NCBI RefSeq assembly: GCF_023238205.1
Contig: NZ_CP096659.1
Location: forward strand, 2,869,626 to 2,933,625
Reading direction: 5' to 3'
DNA: 64,000 nt
DNA from: Halorussus limi
GTDB lineage: Archaea > Halobacteriota > Halobacteria > Halobacteriales > Haladaptataceae
Below, piece after piece: positions 9,621-17,687 of the stretch. Position 1 is the first letter of the stretch; every line of letters begins with the position of its first letter. The position numbers were made by a program, and so were the translations under genes. The notes beneath the pieces were generated by a model, which was not told the origin of the DNA, did no database searches, and saw nothing but the letters and a program-made list of their open reading frames with translations.

Positions 9621-10142
9621 TCAGCCCTCTTCCACCAGTTCGGCGAGTTCGGCGCCGATCGACTCGTCGGCCGAGAACGAGAGCCGTTGGCGCTCGTTGT
9701 CGATGACGATGGTGATAGTCGCTCGCTCGGCGTCGGTTTCGACCGCCTTCCCGGCGACGAGGAGCATCACCGACAGCAGGACGAGTCCGGCCCCGTTCAT
9801 CGCGTCCCTCGTGGCGACGACGACGCCGACCAGCAGGCAGAGACCGCCGCAGGCGAGGAACGCCACCGAGAGGTCCAGTCCCTCGCCTGCGGGCTTGGTC
9901 TCGACCGCCCGGATGTGGTTGTAGCCGATGGAGGTCGTCTCGTCGCCGGTCGCGAAGACGACTCGACGGTCGGTCGCGGCGAAGGAGGTGGGCGTGTCGG
10001 GGAGCGTCTGCCACTGATTCGCCCAGCGAACGTCGGACCCGGTCCACGAGAGGCGAATCTCCTCGGCGGACTCTAATTGGTCCCGAAACGGGACGTCGCG
10101 CTCGTCTGGAGCCTCTTCGGTCCCGTGCCGACCGGTACTCAT
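9621..10142 (-). CDS. Two-TM membrane protein, PH-like
   Basis: A 173-residue protein. Residues 1-60 are soluble and include PTSFAATDRRVVFAT, and residues 60-85 contain YNHIRAVETK, a pattern seen in bacterial/archaeal PH-like (YdbS/YdbT, bPH) domains where a beta strand reads 'xxTxxRvvx' followed by 'yxxIxxvx'. Two hydrophobic segments follow (about 90-110 and 117-134), and a C-terminal strand region IVIDNERQRLSFS completes the barrel. It is probably an inner membrane protein with a cytoplasmic PH-like fold; role unknown. A TTAATTAA box 29 nt upstream of the ATG supports the start. Confidence 0.55.
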   Translation of the reverse strand: MSTGRHGTEEAPDERDVPFRDQLESAEEIRLSWTGSDVRWANQWQTLPDTPTSFAATDRRVVFATGDETTSIGYNHIRAVETKPAGEGLDLSVAFLACGGLCLLVGVVVATRDAMNGAGLVLLSVMLLVAGKAVETDAERATITIVIDNERQRLSFSADESIGAELAELVEEG

Positions 10143-10303
10143 GTAAGCGATTTATTCAGAACCGGGGTTAATTAACTTTCTTAAATGTCAAGACGACGCG
10201 CCTATTCGAAAGGGGATTAGCGTGTTTCGACGTACCCCTCCGAGAGGTCGCAGACACGTCTAATCACGACCGCGCACCTACAATTCCTTAACGCGCCGTA
10301 GTG

Positions 10304-10322
10304 TCAACTTAGCCTACCCTAA
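10304..10322 (+). promoter_or_regulatory. Candidate DtxR/IdeR-type iron box
   Basis: The 14 bases TTAGCCTACCCTAA (10309-10322) match the right-hand 14 bases of the DtxR/IdeR consensus TTAGGTTAGCCTAACCTAA at 13 positions; the full 19 bp match at about 15. Haloarchaea carry DtxR-family regulators (Idr, SirR). The site sits just upstream of a TATA element (TATATTAA, 10329-10336), where a bound regulator would compete with or assist TFB. Confidence 0.45.
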
Positions 10323-10362
10323 CCTCCGTATATTAATTCGGCAGTGTGTTGTGGGTCTGGAC

Positions 10363-10608
10363 ATGCAGAACGCCGACCGGGAACGAACATTCCTCGCAGC
10401 GATTCGCCGCAGAACGAGCGTCGCGTGGGTCGTGGGGCAGTCCTCGGCGAGGTACTTCTCCCGGAACGTCGCCGAGATGGGGTGGAGAGATAGACTCTTT
10501 CTGCCGGTCGTCGCCGTGCTACTGCTCGCGCTTGCGCTCCTCGCTCCGGACCTCCTCTCGGACGACACCTTCGGAGAACTGTCGCCCCACGCTCCGGTTT
10601 CGGTCTGA
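10363..10608 (+). CDS. Small single-TM membrane protein, possibly iron-regulated
   Basis: An 81-residue protein starting MQNADRERTF. A GTG four codons upstream is possible, but the ATG at 10363 lies 30 nt after the TATA box TATATTAA, as expected for a leaderless gene. Residues 1-45 are basic and soluble; residues about 48-64 (LFLPVVAVLLLALALLA) form one transmembrane helix, followed by a short acidic tail. I do not recognise the family. The candidate DtxR-type box before the promoter hints at iron-dependent expression, perhaps a small accessory protein, but that is inference. Confidence 0.5.
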   Translation: MQNADRERTFLAAIRRRTSVAWVVGQSSARYFSRNVAEMGWRDRLFLPVVAVLLLALALLAPDLLSDDTFGELSPHAPVSV

Positions 10609-10627
10609 GGAACCGGCACGGGCGGAA

Positions 10628-12430
10628 TTACTCGTCGTCGTACCCCGACCCGTCGGCGATGACCGCGGTCGGGTCGGTCCGGAGCGGTCGCTCGGGTTCG
10701 TAGTCGGCAGTCGCCACCAGCGTCAGTAGGTTGTAGAGTTCCCGACCGGCGTACTCCTCGCCGTTCCGAACGACGGTGCCGAGCGCGGCGTCGTCGAACG
10801 GCGTCTCACCGGCCCGCCGGACCTCGGTCGCCAGTACGTCGGTGAGTCCGTCGCTCGCGCCGTCCCTCAGCAAGGAGGCCACGGTGTCTCGCAGACTCGG
10901 ATACCGACTGACCAGGTCGAGCGCGAGCGTCTTCGCTTTGTGCCTGAGGGAACTGACCGGCGCGTCGTAGTTGGCGTTCTCGATGTCGCACAGCGCCGGG
11001 TCCAACTCCTCGAGGAAGGCCGCCTGCAATCTGCTACGGCGCTTCTGGTCGGCGGGTACGTTCATCGCGTACTCGAAGAACGGGAGCGAGTAGAACGGCG
11101 AGACGCTCCAGCAGTAGTAGCGATTCCGGTCCTCGCCGTGGTTGAGCCAGTTGATTCCCCGCTCTCGGACGAGGAAGTGGACGTACTTGGCGTCGTAGGT
11201 CCGTTCCGGATACGACTCCAACCGGACTTCGACCGATTGGACGAGTCGCTCGCGAGAGACGCCCGTGAGGGTCGTGACCTCCTCGGGGTCGAAGATGCTG
11301 TGAGCGTCCACGACGAACTCGGCGAGGTCACGCCGAGAGTCGAACTCCCGCGGCGGAGTCAGGTCCGGAAGCGCCTTGTCGCCGCCGTCGCCCGTGACGT
11401 AGGTGAACTTGCCGTGACGGGCTTCGATTTGTTCGAGGAAGTCCAGCAGGAACGACATCGCGAGGAAGTTCAGTCCCTGCTTCATCTCCAGCAGGTCGGT
11501 CCGATGGCCTTCGGTGCGTTCGACGGCGTAGCGCTCCCACTCGGCGTCGAGCGCGTCGGCGATGCTCTCGGCGAGTCGGACGTCTGCGGTGTTCGCCTCG
11601 TTCGGCTTCTCGAAGGTCGCGGTGGCGTAATCGGCTCCGATAGCCTCGTACCCACCCGCGACGGCCCGCGAGTCGAGGCCGCCGCTTAGCGAGACGACGT
11701 TCGGAAGGTCGCCCGTGTCTCGGTTCGCGCAGGCCGTCTCGAACCGGGACGCTAACTCGCGGGCGTTCTCCCGAACGCTCCGGTCGCCTCGGGGCGTCCC
11801 CTCGAAGTCGTGTCGATAGAGGCTCTCGACGCGAACGTCGCCGTCGATGCGAACGTAGGACCCCGGCGGGACGGGTTCGACCGAGTCGAACAGGGTCCGA
11901 GTCCCGAGTTGATACCCGAAGAGGAGCGTCTGGGCGAACGCCGTCACGTCCGGTTCGAGCGAGTCGCCGTAGTGGCGGGCGAGACTGCGGACGAACTTGA
12001 GTTCGCGGGAGAGGACGACGTTCTCGCCGACGGTCGCGTGGTAGACCGGCAGTCGAGCGAAGGCGTCGTTCACTACCGAGAGCGCCCCGGTGTCTCTCTC
12101 GTAGGCCAGAAGCAGGAAGTCTCCGTCGCGGTCGGAGAGCCACGCCCGGACTTCTTCGAGACGCTCGTCGAGGAGTTTCGAGCCGATGGACCGGAGATGG
12201 CGCTCCTCGTCGTTCACGTCGTAGAGGTGTCCTTCGAGGAGGTAAATCGCGTCAGCGGTCTCGACTGTCTTCACGGGGTATTCAGCGTAACCAGTCGACC
12301 CGAGAAACGAGGTACCGTCTGCTGCGTGGACTGTTCGCTCGTAGTCCTCGCGGAAGCAGACAGTGCGGAGCGACGCCTCCTCCGCTCCCTTCCCAGTCGT
12401 CTGGCCCTGAACGAATGAAATTCCGGGCAT
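10628..12430 (-). CDS. Asparagine-synthase-related protein lacking the glutaminase Cys
   Basis: A 600-residue protein starting MPGISFVQG at 12430; the upstream ATG at 12508 would add 26 polar residues. The overall layout is AsnB-like: an N-terminal class II glutamine-amidotransferase-like domain (about 1-180), then an ATP-pyrophosphatase domain with the PP-loop VSLSGGLDSRAV around residue 240. The catalytic Cys2 of true AsnB (MCGI) is replaced by Pro (MPGI), so glutamine cannot be hydrolysed at the usual nucleophile. Such proteins occur in haloarchaeal surface-polysaccharide and N-glycosylation clusters. Location near a flippase and two Tat-secreted surface proteins suggests amidation of a sugar or surface precursor, which is inference. 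Confidence 0.8.
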   Translation of the reverse strand: MPGISFVQGQTTGKGAEEASLRTVCFREDYERTVHAADGTSFLGSTGYAEYPVKTVETADAIYLLEGHLYDVNDEERHLRSIGSKLLDERLEEVRAWLSDRDGDFLLLAYERDTGALSVVNDAFARLPVYHATVGENVVLSRELKFVRSLARHYGDSLEPDVTAFAQTLLFGYQLGTRTLFDSVEPVPPGSYVRIDGDVRVESLYRHDFEGTPRGDRSVRENARELASRFETACANRDTGDLPNVVSLSGGLDSRAVAGGYEAIGADYATATFEKPNEANTADVRLAESIADALDAEWERYAVERTEGHRTDLLEMKQGLNFLAMSFLLDFLEQIEARHGKFTYVTGDGGDKALPDLTPPREFDSRRDLAEFVVDAHSIFDPEEVTTLTGVSRERLVQSVEVRLESYPERTYDAKYVHFLVRERGINWLNHGEDRNRYYCWSVSPFYSLPFFEYAMNVPADQKRRSRLQAAFLEELDPALCDIENANYDAPVSSLRHKAKTLALDLVSRYPSLRDTVASLLRDGASDGLTDVLATEVRRAGETPFDDAALGTVVRNGEEYAGRELYNLLTLVATADYEPERPLRTDPTAVIADGSGYDDE

Positions 12431-12822
12431 TGTGGATTGGTCCAGAACCTGTGGGTGTATTGTTATATTGTAGTTGTGACTGAATTTCGGGGACGATGAG
12501 CGCGACAAGCGAGGGCTGAAACAGACAGTATGATTACAATTACGCCGAAGTTATCCGGAGAGTAGCGGGTGGCTGCTCCCGAGTCCACCAACACCGTTGT
12601 CGCCGGTTCGTACGTCCGAACACGGGCCTTAGCCTGACCATCGACAGCAACAGGACCCGGCGCTCGGTTGTAACGTTCGCCGCGTAAACGTTCGAAATAT
12701 TCCCGTATAGCTATCGGTGGCCTCGTGGTCCCCGTGACAGTCGTGAAACGTATTCAGGCACCCCCTGAACTCCAAATAGGTGCTACAATTGGAGGCAACT
12801 ACGCGCAAAGAGTGCTCGGCGA
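12431..12822. other. Intergenic region upstream of the asparagine-synthase-like gene
   Basis: 392 nt with no credible gene. A TATA-like ATATAACA (minus strand, about 12462-12470) is about 35 nt from the start at 12430. At 12753-12769 TTCAGG and CCTGAA form a 6-bp stem with a 5-nt loop, 54 nt past the stop of the beta-helix gene, possibly an end-of-transcript structure. No tRNA or repeat seen. Confidence 0.45.
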
Positions 12823-14313
12823 TTAGGAGCCGTCTTCGACGCGGACGTTCGCAGGGCCGTCGAGTCGGAACCCCGTAATCTCACCGGAGAAGCGGTAGCC
12901 GTCCTTTCCGCCGATGACTCGGCCGGAGATTTTGCCGTCGGTGATGGTGTCGTGGTCGTTGACCGACCCGAGCGCGGCGCTCTTACGGGCCGTGCCGCTG
13001 AACTCCACGGTGTACTCGCTGGACCGTCGAGGGGCGTTGCTTCCGTCGATAACGAGTTTGTTCGGAAGCACGAGGTCGTTCACGCTGACCTCGTTACCGC
13101 CGTACTTCAGCGTCCACTTACTCTCGTCGAGGTTCATCGAGACGATGTCGCCGTCCACGAGGAAGGAGTCGCCGTAGCCGTTGCCCGAGAGGCCGGAGAC
13201 TGTGACCGTCCCGTCGCCGTTACTCGTGACGGTGTCGTTGTCCTCGGCGGCCACGTCGCCCGACGAGGTGCGCTTCTGGACGCTCCCCTCGACCGTGAAC
13301 TCGTAGGTCGTGTTCGAGGTGGACGACCCGGCGACGAGTTCGAGGACCGTTCCGGCGGCGTTCGAGTCGTCGGGACTGGTCGTGGTCGAATCGGAACTAT
13401 CGCCGGTACTCGTCGCGCCGCTCGCGGCCTCTTTCGCGGTCGTCGGCACGCCGTTCGGTATCCGGTAGCGAGGGGTGCCGGCAGAACTGCCGGAGATGCT
13501 GGCGCTGTCGACGTAGGTGTGGGTGCCCCCGGAGAAGCGCGTGTTCTCGAGTTGGACTACGGCGGGCGACTGCCACGAACCGTCGCTGGCGTAGATGCCG
13601 TTGTGGATGTCGCAGTCGATGAGCTTCGTGGTGTTGTAGAAGCCCCAGTAGCCTCGACCCGCGCCCTTGCTCACGCAGTTCTTGCAGTACGAACCGTCGG
13701 TCCCGAGGCGGAAGTCCGCCGTCGGGTTGTCGGCGGCGTAGGAGTTCGTTATCTGTACCGTCCCGCCGCCGCCGGGGTTGGGGTGGTCGTCGTGGTTACC
13801 GGGACCGCTCGCGTAGACGCCGTTGCCCGCCCATCCCTGAATGTTCACGCGATCGATGTCGATGTGACCCGTGTGATACGCGTGGACGAAGATGCCCGTC
13901 GTCAGGCCGGCGGGAGCGTCGTACCCGCCGTCGCCGAGGTAGACGTTCTCGATGGTTCCGGACCCGCCGTTGGGGCACATCGCCACGAGGGGGTCGTCTA
14001 CGTTGGCGTCGAAGTAGCCTTTCACGCCGACGTTGCGAATCGCCCAGCCGTCGCCGTTGGCCGAGATGCGGTAGCCCGCGCCGTCGGCGGAGATGTCGAT
14101 GAGCGCGTTTTCGAGTGTGTCGCCGTCTCCCAGACTGAAACTCCGCACTTCGCCCGCGGGGACGGTAATCGTCTGGAAGTCGTCTGCGGCGCTGACGCCC
14201 GTGCTGAGTGCCGCGGCGGATATCGCGGCCGACCCGGCTAGCCGGAGATAGTTCCGTCTGCTGACGTTCGATGCCTCTCGTGACGGCTCACGTGCCGTTT
14301 CGTCGCGTGCCAT
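12823..14313 (-). CDS. Tat-exported right-handed beta-helix surface protein with two C-terminal modules
   Basis: A 496-residue protein starting MARDETAREP. A Tat signal is clear: SRRNYLRLAGSAAISAAAL followed by STGVSA (cleavage near residue 44). The next about 250 residues are rich in Gly/Asn/Asp with short beta repeats such as TIENVYLGDGGYD and IDIDRVNIQGWAGNGVYASG, typical of a parallel beta-helix that binds or cleaves polysaccharide. A Ser/Thr/Asp linker (about 305-335) leads to two copies of an about 70-residue beta module (about 345-420 and 430-496). The same module makes up the protein encoded at 16297-16932. It lies between the AsnB-like gene and a flippase, fitting a role in surface glycans. 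Enzyme activity is not shown. Confidence 0.75.
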   Translation of the reverse strand: MARDETAREPSREASNVSRRNYLRLAGSAAISAAALSTGVSAADDFQTITVPAGEVRSFSLGDGDTLENALIDISADGAGYRISANGDGWAIRNVGVKGYFDANVDDPLVAMCPNGGSGTIENVYLGDGGYDAPAGLTTGIFVHAYHTGHIDIDRVNIQGWAGNGVYASGPGNHDDHPNPGGGGTVQITNSYAADNPTADFRLGTDGSYCKNCVSKGAGRGYWGFYNTTKLIDCDIHNGIYASDGSWQSPAVVQLENTRFSGGTHTYVDSASISGSSAGTPRYRIPNGVPTTAKEAASGATSTGDSSDSTTTSPDDSNAAGTVLELVAGSSTSNTTYEFTVEGSVQKRTSSGDVAAEDNDTVTSNGDGTVTVSGLSGNGYGDSFLVDGDIVSMNLDESKWTLKYGGNEVSVNDLVLPNKLVIDGSNAPRRSSEYTVEFSGTARKSAALGSVNDHDTITDGKISGRVIGGKDGYRFSGEITGFRLDGPANVRVEDGS

Positions 14314-14445
14314 GCTACCTTCAATGCTTAACCCATGTTTTAAGTATTTTCCGGTTTCATGAATGTACAATCGAGACGGAGCTTTGCTCGAACCAGAGAC
14401 GTGAGAACCTGAGACGGGTCGATTCGATAAGGGCACTGAGAGACA

Positions 14446-15924
14446 CTACTCGCTCAGCAGGAACGATTTGGTCGAACTGATATCTAAGAGGCCCGTTCGT
14501 ATCGCCAGCACGGACCAGATGGCGACGCCGAACAGCACCACGCCGACCAGCGAGAACACGTCGGAGACGTACCGAGTAGCCAAGAGAACCGGAACGCCAA
14601 CCCCGGCCGTGACGACGCCGACGAGCGCGACCGGCCGAACCAGTCGCTTCGAGTCCAGCGGGAGTTCCGAATACATCACGAAGACGTTAGTGAACGTGTA
14701 GATTCCGAAGGTAATCACGGTCGCGACGGCGGCCCCGACGACGCCGAGTTTCGGGATGAGAACGAGATTCAACAGGAAGTTGGCGACTGCCGTCGAACCC
14801 TTCGCGATGGCCCGAACGCGCGCCCGACCGAGGAAGTCCAGCGCCTTCGTGGTGGTCTGGTTGACGGCTCTGAGGACCACGTAGACTCCGAGGACCTGCA
14901 GGACCGGCGCGGCGCCGAGGTACGCCTCGCCGAAGACGATGCGAATCGTCGGTTCGGCCACGATGATGACGCCGACCGCACCGGGGAGATACAGAAGCAG
15001 GGTGTACTCCAGCGTCTTCCGGTACATCCGGGCGGCCTGGTCAAGTTGCTCGTTCACCTTCTGCTCGCCGTAGGTCGGCGAGATGGAGAATCCGAGCGAC
15101 CCCGCGAGGACGGTGAGCGACGAAGAAATCTGCTTGGCGAGCGTGTAGAACCCGACCGCGGCGGGATTGAGCAGGACGCCGATGAGGATGGTGTCGATTT
15201 TCGTGTTGAGGACGCCCGCCCCGCGAGTAATCATCATCGGCGCGCTGTATTCGAGAATCCGCCGGGAGAGGCCCTCCTCGGGTTCGTCGGCCTTCTCGTA
15301 GTTGCTGTAGAAGTACTTGTAGAGGACGCCGAAGCCGACGACCATCGCCAGCGCGGCACCGACGAGATACCCCAAGAGGGCACCGAGCGCGCCGAATCCG
15401 AGAACGAAGACGAACAGGACCGCGAAGATAATTCGGTTGACGTTGTTCACGACCTGCACGAGCGCACTCCACGAGACGCAGTTGAACCCCTGAAAGAGCA
15501 GGCTGTTGAAGACGCTGAGCGAGTGGAACCCGAGGTACACCGCGCCCACGAGCAGTAGCGGTGCGACCGCGGGTTCGCCGATGAGTCCGGCGATGTAGTT
15601 CCTGCCGAGCGCGAGGGCGCAACCGACGATGCCGATGAACAGCAGTCGGTACTTGAGCGCCGTCTCGAAGACGTACGGGACCTGCGAGGCGTCCGACTCC
15701 TTGAACTCCGTCACGTAGCGGGCGGCGGACTTGGCGAGACCGAGGTCGCTGAACAGGCGCGCGACTCCGATGACAGAGAGCGCGAGAAACAGGATACCGT
15801 ACTCGTCGGGGCTGAGGAGGAACCGGGTCAGCAGGACCATCAGGACCGCGTTCGAGAGGACGTGGACGGCCCGCGCCAGCACGGTCATCTTCAGTCCTCG
15901 GGCGAGGCTATCTTTCACAGCCAT
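14446..15924 (-). CDS. Oligosaccharide flippase (Wzx/RfbX, MATE-like superfamily)
   Basis: A 492-residue polytopic membrane protein with 12-14 predicted helices; the N-terminus (MAVKDSLARGLKMTVLARAVHVLSN) and the pattern 'LLTRFLLSPDEYGILFLALS' are typical of the polysaccharide transport family, which moves lipid-linked sugars across the membrane. In haloarchaea similar proteins (AglR-like) act in N-glycosylation or exopolysaccharide export. It lies 132 nt upstream of the beta-helix gene on the same strand, so they may be separate transcripts of one functional group. No glycosyltransferase is adjacent, so the exported sugar cannot be named. Confidence 0.88.
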   Translation of the reverse strand: MAVKDSLARGLKMTVLARAVHVLSNAVLMVLLTRFLLSPDEYGILFLALSVIGVARLFSDLGLAKSAARYVTEFKESDASQVPYVFETALKYRLLFIGIVGCALALGRNYIAGLIGEPAVAPLLLVGAVYLGFHSLSVFNSLLFQGFNCVSWSALVQVVNNVNRIIFAVLFVFVLGFGALGALLGYLVGAALAMVVGFGVLYKYFYSNYEKADEPEEGLSRRILEYSAPMMITRGAGVLNTKIDTILIGVLLNPAAVGFYTLAKQISSSLTVLAGSLGFSISPTYGEQKVNEQLDQAARMYRKTLEYTLLLYLPGAVGVIIVAEPTIRIVFGEAYLGAAPVLQVLGVYVVLRAVNQTTTKALDFLGRARVRAIAKGSTAVANFLLNLVLIPKLGVVGAAVATVITFGIYTFTNVFVMYSELPLDSKRLVRPVALVGVVTAGVGVPVLLATRYVSDVFSLVGVVLFGVAIWSVLAIRTGLLDISSTKSFLLSE

Positions 15925-16296
15925 CCGGCTTCCTCCGTCGAGTAGCCCCCGTTCGCGTCGATTTCCCGACCCGCACCGAGGCCAGATACGTCTCGGAGGC
16001 GGTTCGCCGACCTACTCATGTTGAGCGTATCAAAGCCCGAGACGGCTTTTGTTCTATCCGGCATGTTCCGTTCTTACGCTCTCTGTACTCCCGAGTTAGG
16101 ACGGGCCTGTCCGCCGTCTCAGTCTGACTCGGCCGTACTCGGAATCGTCTCGCCGTCCGACAATCCGCGAAACTCCGGGAAACGACGCGTTGCTATCCCA
16201 AATCCTCGCTAATCGAGGAGAAAAGCAGTTTAATCTGGGTTGAGAAACATCACCCGTTAAACACCTCCGAGCGGTCGGTTGTACCGGGTACAGACG
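15925..16296. other. Divergent intergenic region between flippase and Tat-secreted module protein
   Basis: 372 nt with no credible gene. On the plus strand TATA-like boxes occur at about 16229 (GTTTAATC) and 16255 (GTTAAAC). Just before the ATG at 16297 is the 13-nt palindrome TGTACCGGGTACA (16280-16292), a possible operator or leader hairpin. Confidence 0.45.
16280..16292. promoter_or_regulatory. 13-nt palindrome adjoining the start of the 16297 gene
   Basis: TGTACC-G-GGTACA, perfect apart from its odd central base, ends 4 nt before the ATG. It could be an operator near the transcription start or a small hairpin masking the start codon. Confidence 0.35.
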
Positions 16297-16932
16297 ATGC
16301 CTGACGAAACACGAGACGCCGAAGCGACCGACGGAATCGACCGAAGAACTGTGCTGAGAGGGGCGACGGCCGCCGGAATCGCCGGCGTGGGGGCAGTCGG
16401 GACCGCGAGCGCCGAGGAGTGGAAGCGACTGCGATTCAAGTCCGCGGGTGACGAGACGTTCCGATACCGCGTCAGCGTCAGCGGGGAACTCAAGCGCGAG
16501 GCCAACCGCGACGGCTACGACACGCTCGTTGACGACAACACGGCCGAAGGCGCGGCCAGCGGGGGCGGATACGACGACTGGCTCTTCACGGGGGACATCA
16601 CCGAACTGGACCTCGAAGGGCCGGGGATGGTGCTGAAAGAGGGTGAAGTCGTCGAAGACACGACCGAAGACGAGAAACTGACGAACACCGTCACGCTCGA
16701 AGCCGACGAACGAGTCTCCTACAAGTTCCGCGTCTCGGGAAGAGTCGAGAAGGGACCGAAGGCCGGGACGCTCGGCGTGGACAGTATCGAAGACAACGTC
16801 GTCCGCGGGAAAGTCGGCGGTTCCATCGAGGGCAACTCCGACCCGGTGGACGACTACCGCTACTCGGGGTCCATCACCGTCGAGGAGGCGAGCGGTCCGC
16901 TGACGGTGACGCTGGACATCGACGGGTCGTAG
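16297..16932 (+). CDS. Tat-exported protein made of two surface beta modules
   Basis: A 211-residue protein starting MPDETRDAEATDG. The Tat motif DRRTVLRGATAAG is followed by a hydrophobic stretch and TASA-E, giving a mature chain from about residue 45. The mature protein is two copies of a module with the pattern Y-x-V-x-V-SG-x-(L/V)-K ... D-x-(I/L)-x-D ... G-x-(V/A)-x-G-G ... D-x-(Y/W)-x-(F/Y)-x-G-(D/S)-I-T ... G-P. The same module occurs twice at the C-terminus of the beta-helix protein at 12823-14313, so the two proteins probably share a binding partner or assemble together. Family otherwise unrecognised; function unknown. It converges with the Nudix gene. Confidence 0.65.
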   Translation: MPDETRDAEATDGIDRRTVLRGATAAGIAGVGAVGTASAEEWKRLRFKSAGDETFRYRVSVSGELKREANRDGYDTLVDDNTAEGAASGGGYDDWLFTGDITELDLEGPGMVLKEGEVVEDTTEDEKLTNTVTLEADERVSYKFRVSGRVEKGPKAGTLGVDSIEDNVVRGKVGGSIEGNSDPVDDYRYSGSITVEEASGPLTVTLDIDGS

Positions 16933-16950
16933 CGAAAGCACGCCGGCCGA

Positions 16951-17433
16951 CTACTCGGACCGCGATTCGACTTTTTCGATGGCTTCCGAGCCGATTTGGA
17001 CCACTTCGGTCGTGAGGTCGTCGCGACTGCGCAGGTCCTCGGGCGTGAACCAGACCCACTCGTCGGCGTCGGCCTCGTCGTCTCCCTCGGGGTCGACGTC
17101 CCGGTTTGCGGCCTCGGCGAAGTAGACGAAGTCGATGTGCTGGTGGCCGACCTCGCCGTCCGGATACACGTCGATGTCGAACAGCATGACGTGTTCGGCG
17201 GGCGGGAGTTCCCGGCCCGCCTCGACCGAGACGTCGGTCTCGGGTTCGAGCAGGTCCACGTCGAGGCCGGTCTCCTCGCGGACCTCGCGGCGGGCGGCCT
17301 CTCGGGGGAGTTCGTCGCGGTCCACGTGGCCGCCGGGCGAGAGCCACATGTCGAGTCGGTCGTGGTGGTGCAGGGCGACCGCGCCGTCGTTGACGACGTA
17401 GGTCGTCGCGGTGAAGTGGCGGGTGGTTTCCAT
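16951..17433 (-). CDS. Nudix hydrolase
   Basis: A 160-residue protein with a complete Nudix box, GX5EX7REUXEEXGU: GGHVDRDELPREAARREVREETGL (written here only as its ends GGHVDRDE and REVREETGL), residues about 34-57. These residues bind Mg and cleave nucleoside diphosphates linked to another group. The remainder of the chain forms a standard single Nudix fold, with an acidic insertion AEAANRDVDPEGDDEADADEW-like stretch near residue 110-130. Substrate not predictable. It lies downstream of tfb on the same strand, 254 nt away, and converges with the Tat-module gene. Confidence 0.88.
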   Translation of the reverse strand: METTRHFTATTYVVNDGAVALHHHDRLDMWLSPGGHVDRDELPREAARREVREETGLDVDLLEPETDVSVEAGRELPPAEHVMLFDIDVYPDGEVGHQHIDFVYFAEAANRDVDPEGDDEADADEWVWFTPEDLRSRDDLTTEVVQIGSEAIEKVESRSE

Positions 17434-17611
17434 GTCGGAGTCGTGGGACGGTCGGGGTTTGCGAGTTACGGTCTCGATTCAGACGGGAATACGCTCGGAG
17501 AATCGCCAGTCGGTAGCCTATCGTTCGAGAACGCGGCGATTCCGCCCCAATCACTCTTCGAGCGCATGGAAACAGCACTATAATCGTCTAAACCATAATT
17601 TCGATGCTCAG

Positions 17612-17629
17612 AGAAACAAGATTGTTTCT
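17612..17629. terminator. 7-bp perfect inverted repeat downstream of tfb
   Basis: AGAAACA and TGTTTCT flank a 4-nt loop, about 60 nt beyond the tfb stop on the minus strand. It may be an end-of-transcript hairpin for tfb or an operator for the Nudix gene; neither is proven. Confidence 0.35.
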
Positions 17630-17687
17630 GCGATGAGCGACGGCGGGCCGCTAACACGTCGCGTCTACGTTCGGTAAAAACGGACAG

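Noticed and set aside
17581-17680. Possible small RNA between Nudix and tfb genes
   Set aside because: An inverted repeat is present but there is no conserved fold or promoter pair to support an RNA gene.
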